Assembly: GCF_003130705.1 (NCBI RefSeq)
Contig: NZ_CP021354.1
Coordinates: 2,294,001-2,358,000, forward strand
Source: Rhodococcus oxybenzonivorans
GTDB taxonomy: Bacteria > Actinomycetota > Actinomycetes > Mycobacteriales > Mycobacteriaceae
Length of the DNA: 64,000 nucleotides
Direction of reading: 5' to 3'
Part shown: positions 9,736 to 19,445 of the stretch, in pieces
How the letters are laid out: every line of letters begins with the position of its first letter
Numbering within the stretch: the stretch's first letter is position 1
Position numbers and translations under genes: made by a program
Notes under the pieces: model-generated
Told to the model about the DNA's origin: nothing
The model's input: only the letters and a program-made list of their open reading frames with translations
Databases searched by the model: none

Positions 9736-10200
9736 ATGTACGAGACACACGGCACGGTGGTTGGCACGGTTATCACTACACCGGTCACACGATCCGGATC
9801 AACCGGCGAGGAGTTTCTCGCCTTCCGGATGGCCAGCACGGTACGCCGCCGCGACTACACGACGGGGGAGTGGCGCGACGGCAGCACGCTGTACCTCACG
9901 GTCACCTGCCGGCGCCGACTGATGTCCGGCGTGGTGCACTCGCTGGCGAAAGGGGATCCGGTGATCGTCACCGGTGAACTGCGGACCAACGAATACACGA
10001 CGCGAGACGGCGTCGCTCGGACCGATCTCGAGTTGAGCGCTATCGCGGTCGGACCCGATCTCGCGCGGTGCACAGTCGTCCTCAACCGGGAACCTCGGAC
10101 CGTTGCACCCGTGGAAGCAACGGAAACTTCTTCCACGGAATCTGTCTCCACAGATTCGATCTCCACAGAACAGGCAGCCGCAGAGACACTCGTCGCCTGA
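9736..10200 (+). CDS. single-stranded DNA-binding protein, second paralogue (Rv2478c type)
   Basis: A 154-residue protein with an N-terminal OB fold (FLAFRMASTVRRRDYTTGEWRDGSTLYLTVTCRRRLMSGVVHSLAKGDPVIVTGELRTNEY). The tail is short, rich in Thr/Ser/Glu, and lacks the acidic DDDIPF-type tip by which housekeeping SSB recruits partners. It is therefore a paralogue rather than the replicative SSB. Gene order with ettA matches M. tuberculosis ssb2-Rv2477c. The ATG at 9736 has AGGGGGA 5 bases upstream; the in-frame ATG at 9703 would add residues without a ribosome binding site. Confidence 0.9.
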   Translation: MYETHGTVVGTVITTPVTRSGSTGEEFLAFRMASTVRRRDYTTGEWRDGSTLYLTVTCRRRLMSGVVHSLAKGDPVIVTGELRTNEYTTRDGVARTDLELSAIAVGPDLARCTVVLNREPRTVAPVEATETSSTESVSTDSISTEQAAAETLVA

Positions 10201-10203
10201 TGC

Positions 10204-10241
10204 CTCGCCCGGGCGCCCGCGCAGCCGGGTGCCCGGGCGAG
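10204..10241 (+). terminator. terminator after the SSB paralogue
   Basis: A 16-bp stem (one G-T wobble) CTCGCCCGGGCGCCCG with its partner, loop CGCAGC, immediately after the stop codon. There is no U-tract. Confidence 0.85.
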
Positions 10242-10315
10242 CCGGAAAGCATCCGTTCACCTCTTCCACGATCCGCAAATGTGGGTTCGACGCCCTACAC
10301 CATTAGGCTGGCCAC

Positions 10316-11995
<1,680 letters not shown>

Positions 11996-11996
11996 C

Positions 11997-12422
11997 GTGG
12001 GAGAGCCGGCAGTCTTCACCTACGAAGTGCAGGTGCGGTGGGGCGACTCCGACAGACTCGGGCACGTCAACAACACCCGATTCGTCGAGTACATGCAGGA
12101 AGCGCGGATCCATTTCCTGACGACGGAATTGGCTGCTGCCGGTGCGCGTCCCGGTGCGATGGTGGTGCGCAAGATGGACGTCGAGTTCCTGCGCATCATC
12201 ACCGACGACTCCGGTCCGTTGAAGGTCGACGTGACAGTGCAGCACGTGGGCACCTCGTCGTACACGATTCGGCATGTCGTCACCGACCGATCCGGGGCAG
12301 TGTGCGGGACGGGTGACGCCCTGCTGGTGGCCTTCGACGTCAAGACCGAACGCTCACGCCCGCTGTCCGACGCCGAACGTGCCGGGCTGGGGCGTTACCT
12401 CGCACCGGTCAGCACCGGCTGA
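11997..12422 (+). CDS. acyl-CoA thioesterase, hotdog fold (4HBT type), first copy
   Basis: A 141-residue hotdog protein with the 4-hydroxybenzoyl-CoA-thioesterase pattern VRWGDSDRLGHVNNTRFVEYMQEARIHFL (catalytic Asp in GDSDRLGHVNN). The substrate is not deducible. It starts with GTG at 11997, one base after the ettA stop, so it is translationally coupled to it; the longer open frame from 11844 lies inside ettA. A second, divergent copy follows the NAD-gdh gene at 17.4 kb. Confidence 0.88.
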   Translation: MGEPAVFTYEVQVRWGDSDRLGHVNNTRFVEYMQEARIHFLTTELAAAGARPGAMVVRKMDVEFLRIITDDSGPLKVDVTVQHVGTSSYTIRHVVTDRSGAVCGTGDALLVAFDVKTERSRPLSDAERAGLGRYLAPVSTG

Positions 12423-12467
12423 CCAGCGGGGTACGCGGCGGGCTGAAGTTCACCCTCCGTTCCGACC

Positions 12468-12502
12468 GCCGCGGGATAGTCTCGAGGAGTACTGCCCGCG
12501 GC
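12468..12502. repeat. inverted repeat upstream of NAD-gdh
   Basis: GCCGCGGG and CCCGCGGC arms 19 bases apart, between the thioesterase stop and the NAD-glutamate dehydrogenase start. It could be a weak terminator or a regulatory structure. Confidence 0.4.
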
Positions 12503-12529
12503 GATCGGACGAAGAGGATGTGATCACCG

Positions 12530-15500
12530 ATGACGGAATCGGCAGCGCTGAGGGATGCGGAGTGGGCCCGGAACCTGCCCGAGGCGCTGAGATCTCAGGT
12601 GCCGGCCCTCGCTGCCACGTACTTTCGCCATGTCGATCGTGGAGACAGTGAAAGCGCGGTCAACGGTGCCTCCGACGCCGTGCTCGCCGCCCACCTGACA
12701 CTCGCGCTGCAACGCCCGCCGGAGCGAGCCGTGACCCGGGTGTATCGCCCCGGAGACGGCCACCACCTCGGCGCATCCCTGCAGATCGTCAACGACGACA
12801 TGCCGTTGCTGGTCGAATCGATCACCGGGCTGCTCAACCGACTCGGTATCGGCATCAGCGAATTCGTCCACCCCATCATCTCGGTACACCGCGATCCCAT
12901 CGGGGCGCTGCGCGGAATCCTGCTCGGCGACAAGGGTACTGACACCACCGAGCATCGCCTCACCGAGTCCTGGATTCACGTTCAACTCGACCCCCGCGCG
13001 GAAGCCACCGTCCTGGACAGGCTGGAGACGGAAGTCGGGAACGTCCTGTCGGATGTTCGCCAGGTGGTCCGGGACACCGACGCCATGCGGACTCTCCAGC
13101 GGAACCTGGCCGACCAACTCGAGGCGTCGGCGCCGAGGCCGGGCGCGACGAAAGAAGACTTGGAAGACTGCGCCGACCTACTTCGGTGGATGTCGCAGGG
13201 CAATTACGCGGCCCTGGGATACCGCCGATTCGAGCTGGGCGAGCCCGACTCGTCAGGACAGCGGAAACTGGAGGTCGTCCCGGGTAGCGGACTGGGACTG
13301 CTGCGGTCCGACACCGTCACCGACGGACAGTTCGGCCTGCCCCCGGCGGCGGAGATTCCGGACCGCCCGCTGCTGGTTCTGACCCAGGGGTCGTTTCCGG
13401 CCACCGTGCACCGTTCGGTGTACCCGTTCTATGTCGGGGTCAGCATTCTCGACTCGAACGGCACCATCGTGGGCGAGCACCGGTTCCTCGGTGTCTTCAC
13501 GGTCACCGCACTGCACGAGAACGTCCTCGACATCCCGGTCATCGCACGCCGCGTGCGTGCAGTGATCGATCGGGCAGGCTTTCAGCTGAACTCGTACTCC
13601 GGGCAGGCCATGCTCGAGGTCATCCAATCGTTCCCGCGGGCGGAACTGTTCTCCAGCGACGCCGACACGTTGTTCGACACCGTCACGGCCGTGCACAGCA
13701 TCGGGTTGCGCCGGCAGCTCCGTCTATTCGTGCGGGAGGACTTTCTGGGCAGGTTCGTCTCCTGCCTGATCTACCTTCCCCGGGACCGATACACGACGCG
13801 GGTGCGGATCGCGATGCAGAACATTCTCCTACGGGAATTGGGAGGGGGCACACTCGAGTACACCGCCCGGGTCACGGAACTCGACCTTGCGCTGTTGCAC
13901 GTCACCATCCGCAGGACCGCTGAGGAGATGGGCACCAGACTGGCTCCGTCGGACGCCGATCGTGAGCGCATCCAGGCGATGCTGTCCGAGGCGAGCCGTA
14001 GCTGGGACGATCATCTCGGTGATCTCGTCGCGGTCACACCCGGGGCGGATTCGGTTCTGGTGCAACGTTATGCGGACGCTCTGCCCGAGGGATACAAGGA
14101 AGACTTCGACCCCGCGCGTGCTCTGGACGACCTGGTGCGACTCGAAGCGCTGGACGAGGGCACGATCGATCTTCATCTCTACCGTGACCCCGACGCCGTG
14201 GTCGGGCACTGGCGTCTCACCCTGTACGTCGGGGGTGAGGGGATCTCGCTGAGCAAGGTGCTCCCCGTCCTGCAGAGTCTGGGAGTCGAGGTACTCGACG
14301 AACGGCCCTATGCGGTTCCGCGGCCGGACGGCTTCAGTTGCTGGATCTATGATTTCGGGCTGTCGGTTCCGGCCGAGTTGCTGCGCGATTCGGTGGAGGA
14401 CGACCTGGATGCCGAGTTGGCGGACGAGGGTGAGAGCTCGGCGCCGAAACTGCAGGAACGCTTTACTGAAGCTTTCACCGCTGTGTGGTTCGGACGTGCC
14501 GAGGCGGACCGGTTCAACGAACTGGTCCTCCGGGCCGGGTTGGCGTGGGGGCAGGCGGCAATCCTGCGTGCGTACGCGAAATACCTGCGGCAGGCCGGGT
14601 TTCCCTACAGCCAGTTTCACATCGAGGGCGTGGCACTGGCCAATCCGCGTTCGGCGTGCACCCTGGTCGAACTGTTCGAGGCCATGTTCGATCCCGAAAC
14701 TCCGTCCGTCGAACGGGTGTCCGAGCTCGAGACGCGGCTGAGGCACTTCATCGACAGAGTCGTCAGCCTCGACGCGGACCGCATCCTGCGGGGTCTCTTC
14801 GGTCTGATCCAAGCCACCTTGCGTACCAATTACTTCGTCACGGACGAGGCCGGCAACCGACGTGAGTATCTGTCCGTCAAGCTCGATCCGTCGAAAATTC
14901 TCGAGTTGCCGAAGCCACGCCCGAAGTTCGAAATCTTCGTCTACTCACCGGACGTCGAGGGCGTCCATCTACGATTCGGGCCGGTAGCCCGCGGTGGTCT
15001 TCGCTGGTCGGACCGACGCGAGGATTTCCGCACCGAGATCCTGGGCTTGGCGAAGGCGCAGGCCGTGAAGAATGCCGTCATCGTGCCGGTCGGTGCGAAA
15101 GGCGGATTCGTCGTCAAGAATTCGCCGGTTCCCACGGGCGATGCGGCGCTCGACCGGATGCAGGCGCTCGAGGCCGGTCAAAACAGGTACCGCACCTTCA
15201 TCTCCGGGCTGTTGGACCTCACCGACAATGTCGACCAGGCGTCGGGCAAAGTGGTACCGCCCCCCGGGGTCGTGCGCCGGGACGGTGACGACCGGTATCT
15301 GGTCGTCGCCGCAGACAAGGGCACCGCCAAGTTCTCGGACCTCGCCAATTCTGTTGCCCAGCAGTACGGATTCTGGTTGGGTGACGCCTTCGCATCCGGT
15401 GGGTCGGCGGGATACGATCACAAGGAAATGGGCATCACCGCGCGGGGTGCGTGGGAGAGCGTGAAGCGGCATTTCCGGGAAGTGGGGTTGGACACGGCGC

Positions 15501-17428
15501 GCGAGGACTTCACCGTCGTCGGTGTCGGGGACATGAGCGGTGACGTCTTCGGAAATGGAATGCTGCTGAGCCGGCACATTCGTCTGGTCGCGGCATTCGA
15601 CCATCGCCACGTTTTCCTCGACCCCGATCCCGATGCAGCGCAGTCCTTTGCGGAGCGATCCCGCCTGTTCGCTCTGCCTCGTTCGTCGTGGGCCGACTAC
15701 GACACCAGCCTGATCAGCGACGGCGGGGGCGTGTGGGACCGGACTCGCAAATCGGTTCCGATCAGCGCTCCGGCCCGCGCAGCTCTCGGGCTGGACGACA
15801 CGATCACCGAACTGTCCCCGCCGGAACTTGTCCGTGCCATCCTGCGGGCACCGGTCGACCTGTTGTGGAACGGCGGCATCGGTACATACATCAAGGCCTC
15901 GGGCGAAACCAATGCGATGGTCGGAGACAAGAGCAACGACGCCGTCCGGATCGACGGCAACGAGGTCCGTGCCCGAGTCGTCGGGGAGGGTGGCAACCTC
16001 GGGGTGACCGCGCTGGGACGAATCGAATACAGCCAGAACGGTGGACGAATCAACACCGACGCCATCGACAACTCGGCAGGGGTCGACTGCTCCGACCACG
16101 AAGTGAACATCAAGATCCTGCTCGATTCCCTCGTGAACAGTGGCGCGTTGCCGTCCGAGGAGCGCAACCCGCTCCTGGCCTCGATGACCGACGAGGTCGC
16201 CGACCTCGTCCTCGCCGACAACGTCGCGCAGAACAACCTGCTCGGTGTCTCACGGACGAGTGCGGTACCGATGCTCACCGTGCACCGGCGGCAGATCGCC
16301 GACCTGGTGAAGCGGCGCGGACTCGATCGGAAGATCGAGGTGCTGCCCACCGACGCCGAGATCACGCGCCGCCGTCAGGCCGGTCAGGGTCTGACGTCGC
16401 CGGAACTCGCCACGCTCGTCGCCCATGTGAAGCTGGCGCTGAAGGATGATCTCCTCGCCACCGACCTGCCCGACAGCGACACGTTCGCGCCGCGGCTCCC
16501 GCGGTACTTCCCGCAAATACTGCGGGAGCGCTTCCGGACAGCGATCAAGGCGCACCCCCTGCGCAGGCAGATCGTGGCGACCATGCTCGCGAACGAAACC
16601 ATCGACAACGGCGGCATCACCTTCGCGTACCGGTTGGCGGACGAGGCCGGAGCAAGCAGCACCGACGCCATTCGTGCCTACGCCGCAGTCACCGAAATTT
16701 TCGCCCTCCCCGATGTGTGGGCGCGCATCCGGTCCGAGCGCCTGCCGGCCGCACTCGAGGACGATCTGATTCTCGAATCGGGGCGGGTCCTCGATCGTGC
16801 GTCGCGGTGGTTCCTCACCAACCGGCCGCAGCCGCTGGCCGTGGGAGCGGAGATCGCGCGCTATTCCACCGATGTCCGGAAGATGTCCCCCAAAGTCCCA
16901 CACCTGCTCAAAGGCCATCAGGTCGAGGACCTCGAAACCCGGGTACGGCCGCTGATTCTCCGCGGGGCGCCCGAGGGCATCGCCTTCGAGGTATTCCGCC
17001 TGCTCGACCTGTACTGCCTCCTCGATATCAGCGACGTGTCGGACATCGCCGAACGGGATATCGACGAGGTGGCCGAGCTGTACTACGAACTCGACGCCCA
17101 CCTCGGGATCGACTGGCTGCTCAGCGCTGTCTCCACGCTGGCTCGCGGTGACCGGTGGCATTCACTGGCACGGCTGGCCTTGCGGGACGACCTCTACAGT
17201 TCGCTACGGCAGCTCACGATGGAGGTGCTCCTCGGCGGCGAGCCGGACGAGAGTCCGCGCGAGAAAATCGACGACTGGGAATCGACCAATGCCTCCCGAC
17301 TCGGTCGGGCGAGGTCCGCTCTCACCGAAATTTTCGAGTCTGGGACCCTTGACCTCGCGACGCTCTCGGTGGCGGCGCGTCAGGTACGCAGCATGGTGCG
17401 AGGTGTGGGCACCCGATCGGAGGTATGA
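12530..17428 (+). CDS. gdh: NAD-specific glutamate dehydrogenase, large (about 180 kDa) type
   Basis: A 1632-residue enzyme of the very large catabolic GDH class (M. tuberculosis Rv2476c is 1624). It deaminates glutamate to 2-oxoglutarate with NAD+. The long N-terminal half is regulatory. The catalytic core has KAQAVKNAVIVPVGAKGGFVVK around residue 850 and a nucleotide-binding segment VVGVGDMSGDVFGNGML. In mycobacteria this enzyme is restrained by the phospho-switch protein GarA, which is not encoded in this window. The stop overlaps the next ATG (ATGA), so the following thioesterase is coupled. The ATG at 12530 follows AAGAGGA at a rather long spacing. Confidence 0.96.
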   Translation: MTESAALRDAEWARNLPEALRSQVPALAATYFRHVDRGDSESAVNGASDAVLAAHLTLALQRPPERAVTRVYRPGDGHHLGASLQIVNDDMPLLVESITGLLNRLGIGISEFVHPIISVHRDPIGALRGILLGDKGTDTTEHRLTESWIHVQLDPRAEATVLDRLETEVGNVLSDVRQVVRDTDAMRTLQRNLADQLEASAPRPGATKEDLEDCADLLRWMSQGNYAALGYRRFELGEPDSSGQRKLEVVPGSGLGLLRSDTVTDGQFGLPPAAEIPDRPLLVLTQGSFPATVHRSVYPFYVGVSILDSNGTIVGEHRFLGVFTVTALHENVLDIPVIARRVRAVIDRAGFQLNSYSGQAMLEVIQSFPRAELFSSDADTLFDTVTAVHSIGLRRQLRLFVREDFLGRFVSCLIYLPRDRYTTRVRIAMQNILLRELGGGTLEYTARVTELDLALLHVTIRRTAEEMGTRLAPSDADRERIQAMLSEASRSWDDHLGDLVAVTPGADSVLVQRYADALPEGYKEDFDPARALDDLVRLEALDEGTIDLHLYRDPDAVVGHWRLTLYVGGEGISLSKVLPVLQSLGVEVLDERPYAVPRPDGFSCWIYDFGLSVPAELLRDSVEDDLDAELADEGESSAPKLQERFTEAFTAVWFGRAEADRFNELVLRAGLAWGQAAILRAYAKYLRQAGFPYSQFHIEGVALANPRSACTLVELFEAMFDPETPSVERVSELETRLRHFIDRVVSLDADRILRGLFGLIQATLRTNYFVTDEAGNRREYLSVKLDPSKILELPKPRPKFEIFVYSPDVEGVHLRFGPVARGGLRWSDRREDFRTEILGLAKAQAVKNAVIVPVGAKGGFVVKNSPVPTGDAALDRMQALEAGQNRYRTFISGLLDLTDNVDQASGKVVPPPGVVRRDGDDRYLVVAADKGTAKFSDLANSVAQQYGFWLGDAFASGGSAGYDHKEMGITARGAWESVKRHFREVGLDTAREDFTVVGVGDMSGDVFGNGMLLSRHIRLVAAFDHRHVFLDPDPDAAQSFAERSRLFALPRSSWADYDTSLISDGGGVWDRTRKSVPISAPARAALGLDDTITELSPPELVRAILRAPVDLLWNGGIGTYIKASGETNAMVGDKSNDAVRIDGNEVRARVVGEGGNLGVTALGRIEYSQNGGRINTDAIDNSAGVDCSDHEVNIKILLDSLVNSGALPSEERNPLLASMTDEVADLVLADNVAQNNLLGVSRTSAVPMLTVHRRQIADLVKRRGLDRKIEVLPTDAEITRRRQAGQGLTSPELATLVAHVKLALKDDLLATDLPDSDTFAPRLPRYFPQILRERFRTAIKAHPLRRQIVATMLANETIDNGGITFAYRLADEAGASSTDAIRAYAAVTEIFALPDVWARIRSERLPAALEDDLILESGRVLDRASRWFLTNRPQPLAVGAEIARYSTDVRKMSPKVPHLLKGHQVEDLETRVRPLILRGAPEGIAFEVFRLLDLYCLLDISDVSDIAERDIDEVAELYYELDAHLGIDWLLSAVSTLARGDRWHSLARLALRDDLYSSLRQLTMEVLLGGEPDESPREKIDDWESTNASRLGRARSALTEIFESGTLDLATLSVAARQVRSMVRGVGTRSEV

Positions 17429-17850
17429 CGTTGAGCGAGGGTTTTCACGCCGAGGTCGAAGTTCGGTGGTCGGACATGGACGTTTTTCAGCACATCAACC
17501 ACGCTCGCATGGTCACGTTGCTGGAGGAAGCGCGGATTCCCTGGCTGTTCGAGAACGATCGTCCGACGGTCACGCTGCGCGACGGCGCCGTCGTCGCCGA
17601 CCTCCACGTTCGTTATCGCGGGCAGCTTCGGCACAGCGACTCTCCACTCGACGTCCTGATGTGGGTGCAGAAGGTGCGGGCGGTCGACTTCACGATCGCG
17701 TACGAAGTGCGCCCCAAGGGGGTCGACATATCGGTGCCGGCGTCGATCGTGGCGTCGACGCAGATCGCGGCCTTCGACATCGACACGCAGCGGCTGCGCA
17801 GGCTCACCGCCGTCGAGCGCGAGTATCTGGAGAGCTGGCAACGTGCATGA
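17425..17850 (+). CDS. acyl-CoA thioesterase, hotdog fold, second copy (Rv2475c-like)
   Basis: A 141-residue hotdog protein with EVRWSDMDVFQHINHARMVTLLEEARIPWL, the same active-site pattern as the gene before gdh but clearly diverged. It overlaps the gdh stop by 4 bases (ATGA). The M. tuberculosis orthologue Rv2475c also follows gdh, so this copy is the ancestral neighbour. Why a thioesterase is fixed next to glutamate dehydrogenase is not known. Confidence 0.88.
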   Translation: MTLSEGFHAEVEVRWSDMDVFQHINHARMVTLLEEARIPWLFENDRPTVTLRDGAVVADLHVRYRGQLRHSDSPLDVLMWVQKVRAVDFTIAYEVRPKGVDISVPASIVASTQIAAFDIDTQRLRRLTAVEREYLESWQRA

Positions 17851-18529
17851 GCGGACCCTGTCCATTCCGGATTCCACGGAGCGGGGTGACCTCGCCACGT
17901 TCGTCGCACGCGTCGTCCGTTTGGACGAATCCGCGGTGGTTCGCCTGCGCCAACGGGGCGCGAATCGGCTGACCGTCTGGGCGGCAACAGGATTCGATGT
18001 CCTCGCAGTGCGCACAGTCGATGGGTCCGTCTCTCCGGACGATACGTCCGCCGCCGGTGACCAGCTGCTCACGGCACTGCGATCGGTGAACGCGGGTGAC
18101 ATCGACCCCGGATACTCGATGGACTCGGCGTGGCGGGGCGCACTGCCGCCGGCGGAGGGTTTCGTGCACATCGACGACGTCCCGGCGCGGGTGCTGGTCG
18201 ACCTCGCCCAACGCGGAGCCGCCCTGGCGCAGGAGCACGGAAGCAGTCAGGGCCCTCCCGCGTCGCTGCTCGATCAAGAGGTGCTGCAGGTGCACGGTGC
18301 CGGGCAGACGGTGGGTGTGGCCATGCGGGTGGTGTTCGCCCTCACAGCACTCGGATTCATCCCGCACGCGGGCTCGGATCGCTTGACTGCCGACATCGAC
18401 CTCGCACGCATCGACGCCTCGGAGCTGGTCCGGGTCCGCGCCACCGCGTCGTGGCTGCGGGTGGATGCTCGGTTCGGGTCCGTCTACCGTCACCGCGGCG
18501 GGACGATCCCGCTGTCGGTCATCCGGTAA
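17843..18529 (+). CDS. conserved hypothetical protein (Rv2474c-like position)
   Basis: A 228-residue soluble protein without a recognised domain, rich in Asp, Arg and Val, with no signal peptide or membrane helix. The GTG at 17843 overlaps the thioesterase stop by 8 bases and has GGAGAG 7 bases upstream. It is the last gene of the ettA-thioesterase-gdh-thioesterase run; M. tuberculosis has an uncharacterised gene at the same place. I cannot assign a function. Confidence 0.85.
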   Translation: MHERTLSIPDSTERGDLATFVARVVRLDESAVVRLRQRGANRLTVWAATGFDVLAVRTVDGSVSPDDTSAAGDQLLTALRSVNAGDIDPGYSMDSAWRGALPPAEGFVHIDDVPARVLVDLAQRGAALAQEHGSSQGPPASLLDQEVLQVHGAGQTVGVAMRVVFALTALGFIPHAGSDRLTADIDLARIDASELVRVRATASWLRVDARFGSVYRHRGGTIPLSVIR

Positions 18530-18543
18530 CACCTCACGGTGTT
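18528..18543. terminator. small hairpin spanning both convergent stop codons
   Basis: AACACC-TCAC-GGTGTT. The TAA of the upstream gene ends in the left arm and the TGA of the EamA gene is in the loop, so both convergent mRNAs would end here. Confidence 0.5.
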
Positions 18544-19445
18544 CGGAGCGTGCTCACCGCGAGGACGGCAAGTGACGCGACCACCGCGGCCATCCCGATG
18601 CCCGCGACGAGGGTCAGTTCCTCGCCGAGTATCGCGGTACCCAGGAGCGCCGCGACGACGGGCTCGGTGAGCGTGAGCGTGGCAACCGTGGCGGGCGGGA
18701 GACGGCGCAGCCCGGCCGCGAACAGTAAGTAGGCCAGCACCGTCGGAACGAGCACCAGATAGCCGGCCGCGGCGGCCCCCGCCGCCGTGTTGAGACCGCC
18801 GGGCCAGGTCGCGATCAGAACGGGCAGCAAGAACAAGCCGCCGAACCCGAACATCTGTCCCATGGCGGCCTCGGGACCTGCCCCAGCTTCCATCAGGGAC
18901 GAGCCCGCCACCGTGTAGGTGGCGTAGCCGAGGCCCGCGATCAGCGCGGGGACTGCGCCGGCGAGCATGTCGGACGAGTCGCTGTTTGCGCCGGTCCCCG
19001 TCACGATCAACGCCATTCCGGCCACCGCGATCACCGTGGACACCGCCCATAACGGGCCGGGCGGGTGTCGATGGACTGCCCATTGGAGTGCGCCGGTGAA
19101 TGCGGGGCCGGAGCCGAGCGCGATCATCGTCCCGGCCGCGACCCCCGCGCTCTGCACACCACTGAAGAACCCGAGTTGGTAGGCGGCCACACCCAGTCCG
19201 CCGCACACGGCCGGCAGGTACCGACGGGCTCCGGGAGCGCAGTCGAATCCGAGGCCTCCCCGTAGCGCCGCGAAGGCGGCGAGAAGAGCCCCGGCTGCCG
19301 CTACCCGGGCAGAGCCGACTGCCAGCGGGTCGAGATCGAACCCGAGTGAACGGGAGGCGAGTGCCTGAGCGGTCCCTGTGGTTCCGAACAGGATCGAGGC
19401 GGCGACGACGGCCGCGACGGCGGGGGTGCGCGTCAGATGAGCCAC
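18534..19445 (-). CDS. EamA/DMT-family transporter
   Basis: A 303-residue membrane protein with about ten hydrophobic helices in two EamA repeats (AVVAASILFGTTGTAQAL... and PALIAGLGYATYTVAGSSLMEAG...), typical of the drug/metabolite transporter superfamily. The cargo is unknown. Its start overlaps the 3' end of the glucosidase gene by 13 bases, so it belongs to the glbO-aglA-EamA transcription unit. Confidence 0.9.
   Translation of the reverse strand: MAHLTRTPAVAAVVAASILFGTTGTAQALASRSLGFDLDPLAVGSARVAAAGALLAAFAALRGGLGFDCAPGARRYLPAVCGGLGVAAYQLGFFSGVQSAGVAAGTMIALGSGPAFTGALQWAVHRHPPGPLWAVSTVIAVAGMALIVTGTGANSDSSDMLAGAVPALIAGLGYATYTVAGSSLMEAGAGPEAAMGQMFGFGGLFLLPVLIATWPGGLNTAAGAAAAGYLVLVPTVLAYLLFAAGLRRLPPATVATLTLTEPVVAALLGTAILGEELTLVAGIGMAAVVASLAVLAVSTLRTP

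Noticed and set aside
10100..10175. Repeated TCCACRGA words in the SSB tail as a repeat array
   Set aside because: They encode the Ser/Thr/Glu-rich tail; spacing is irregular and there are no spacers of CRISPR type.
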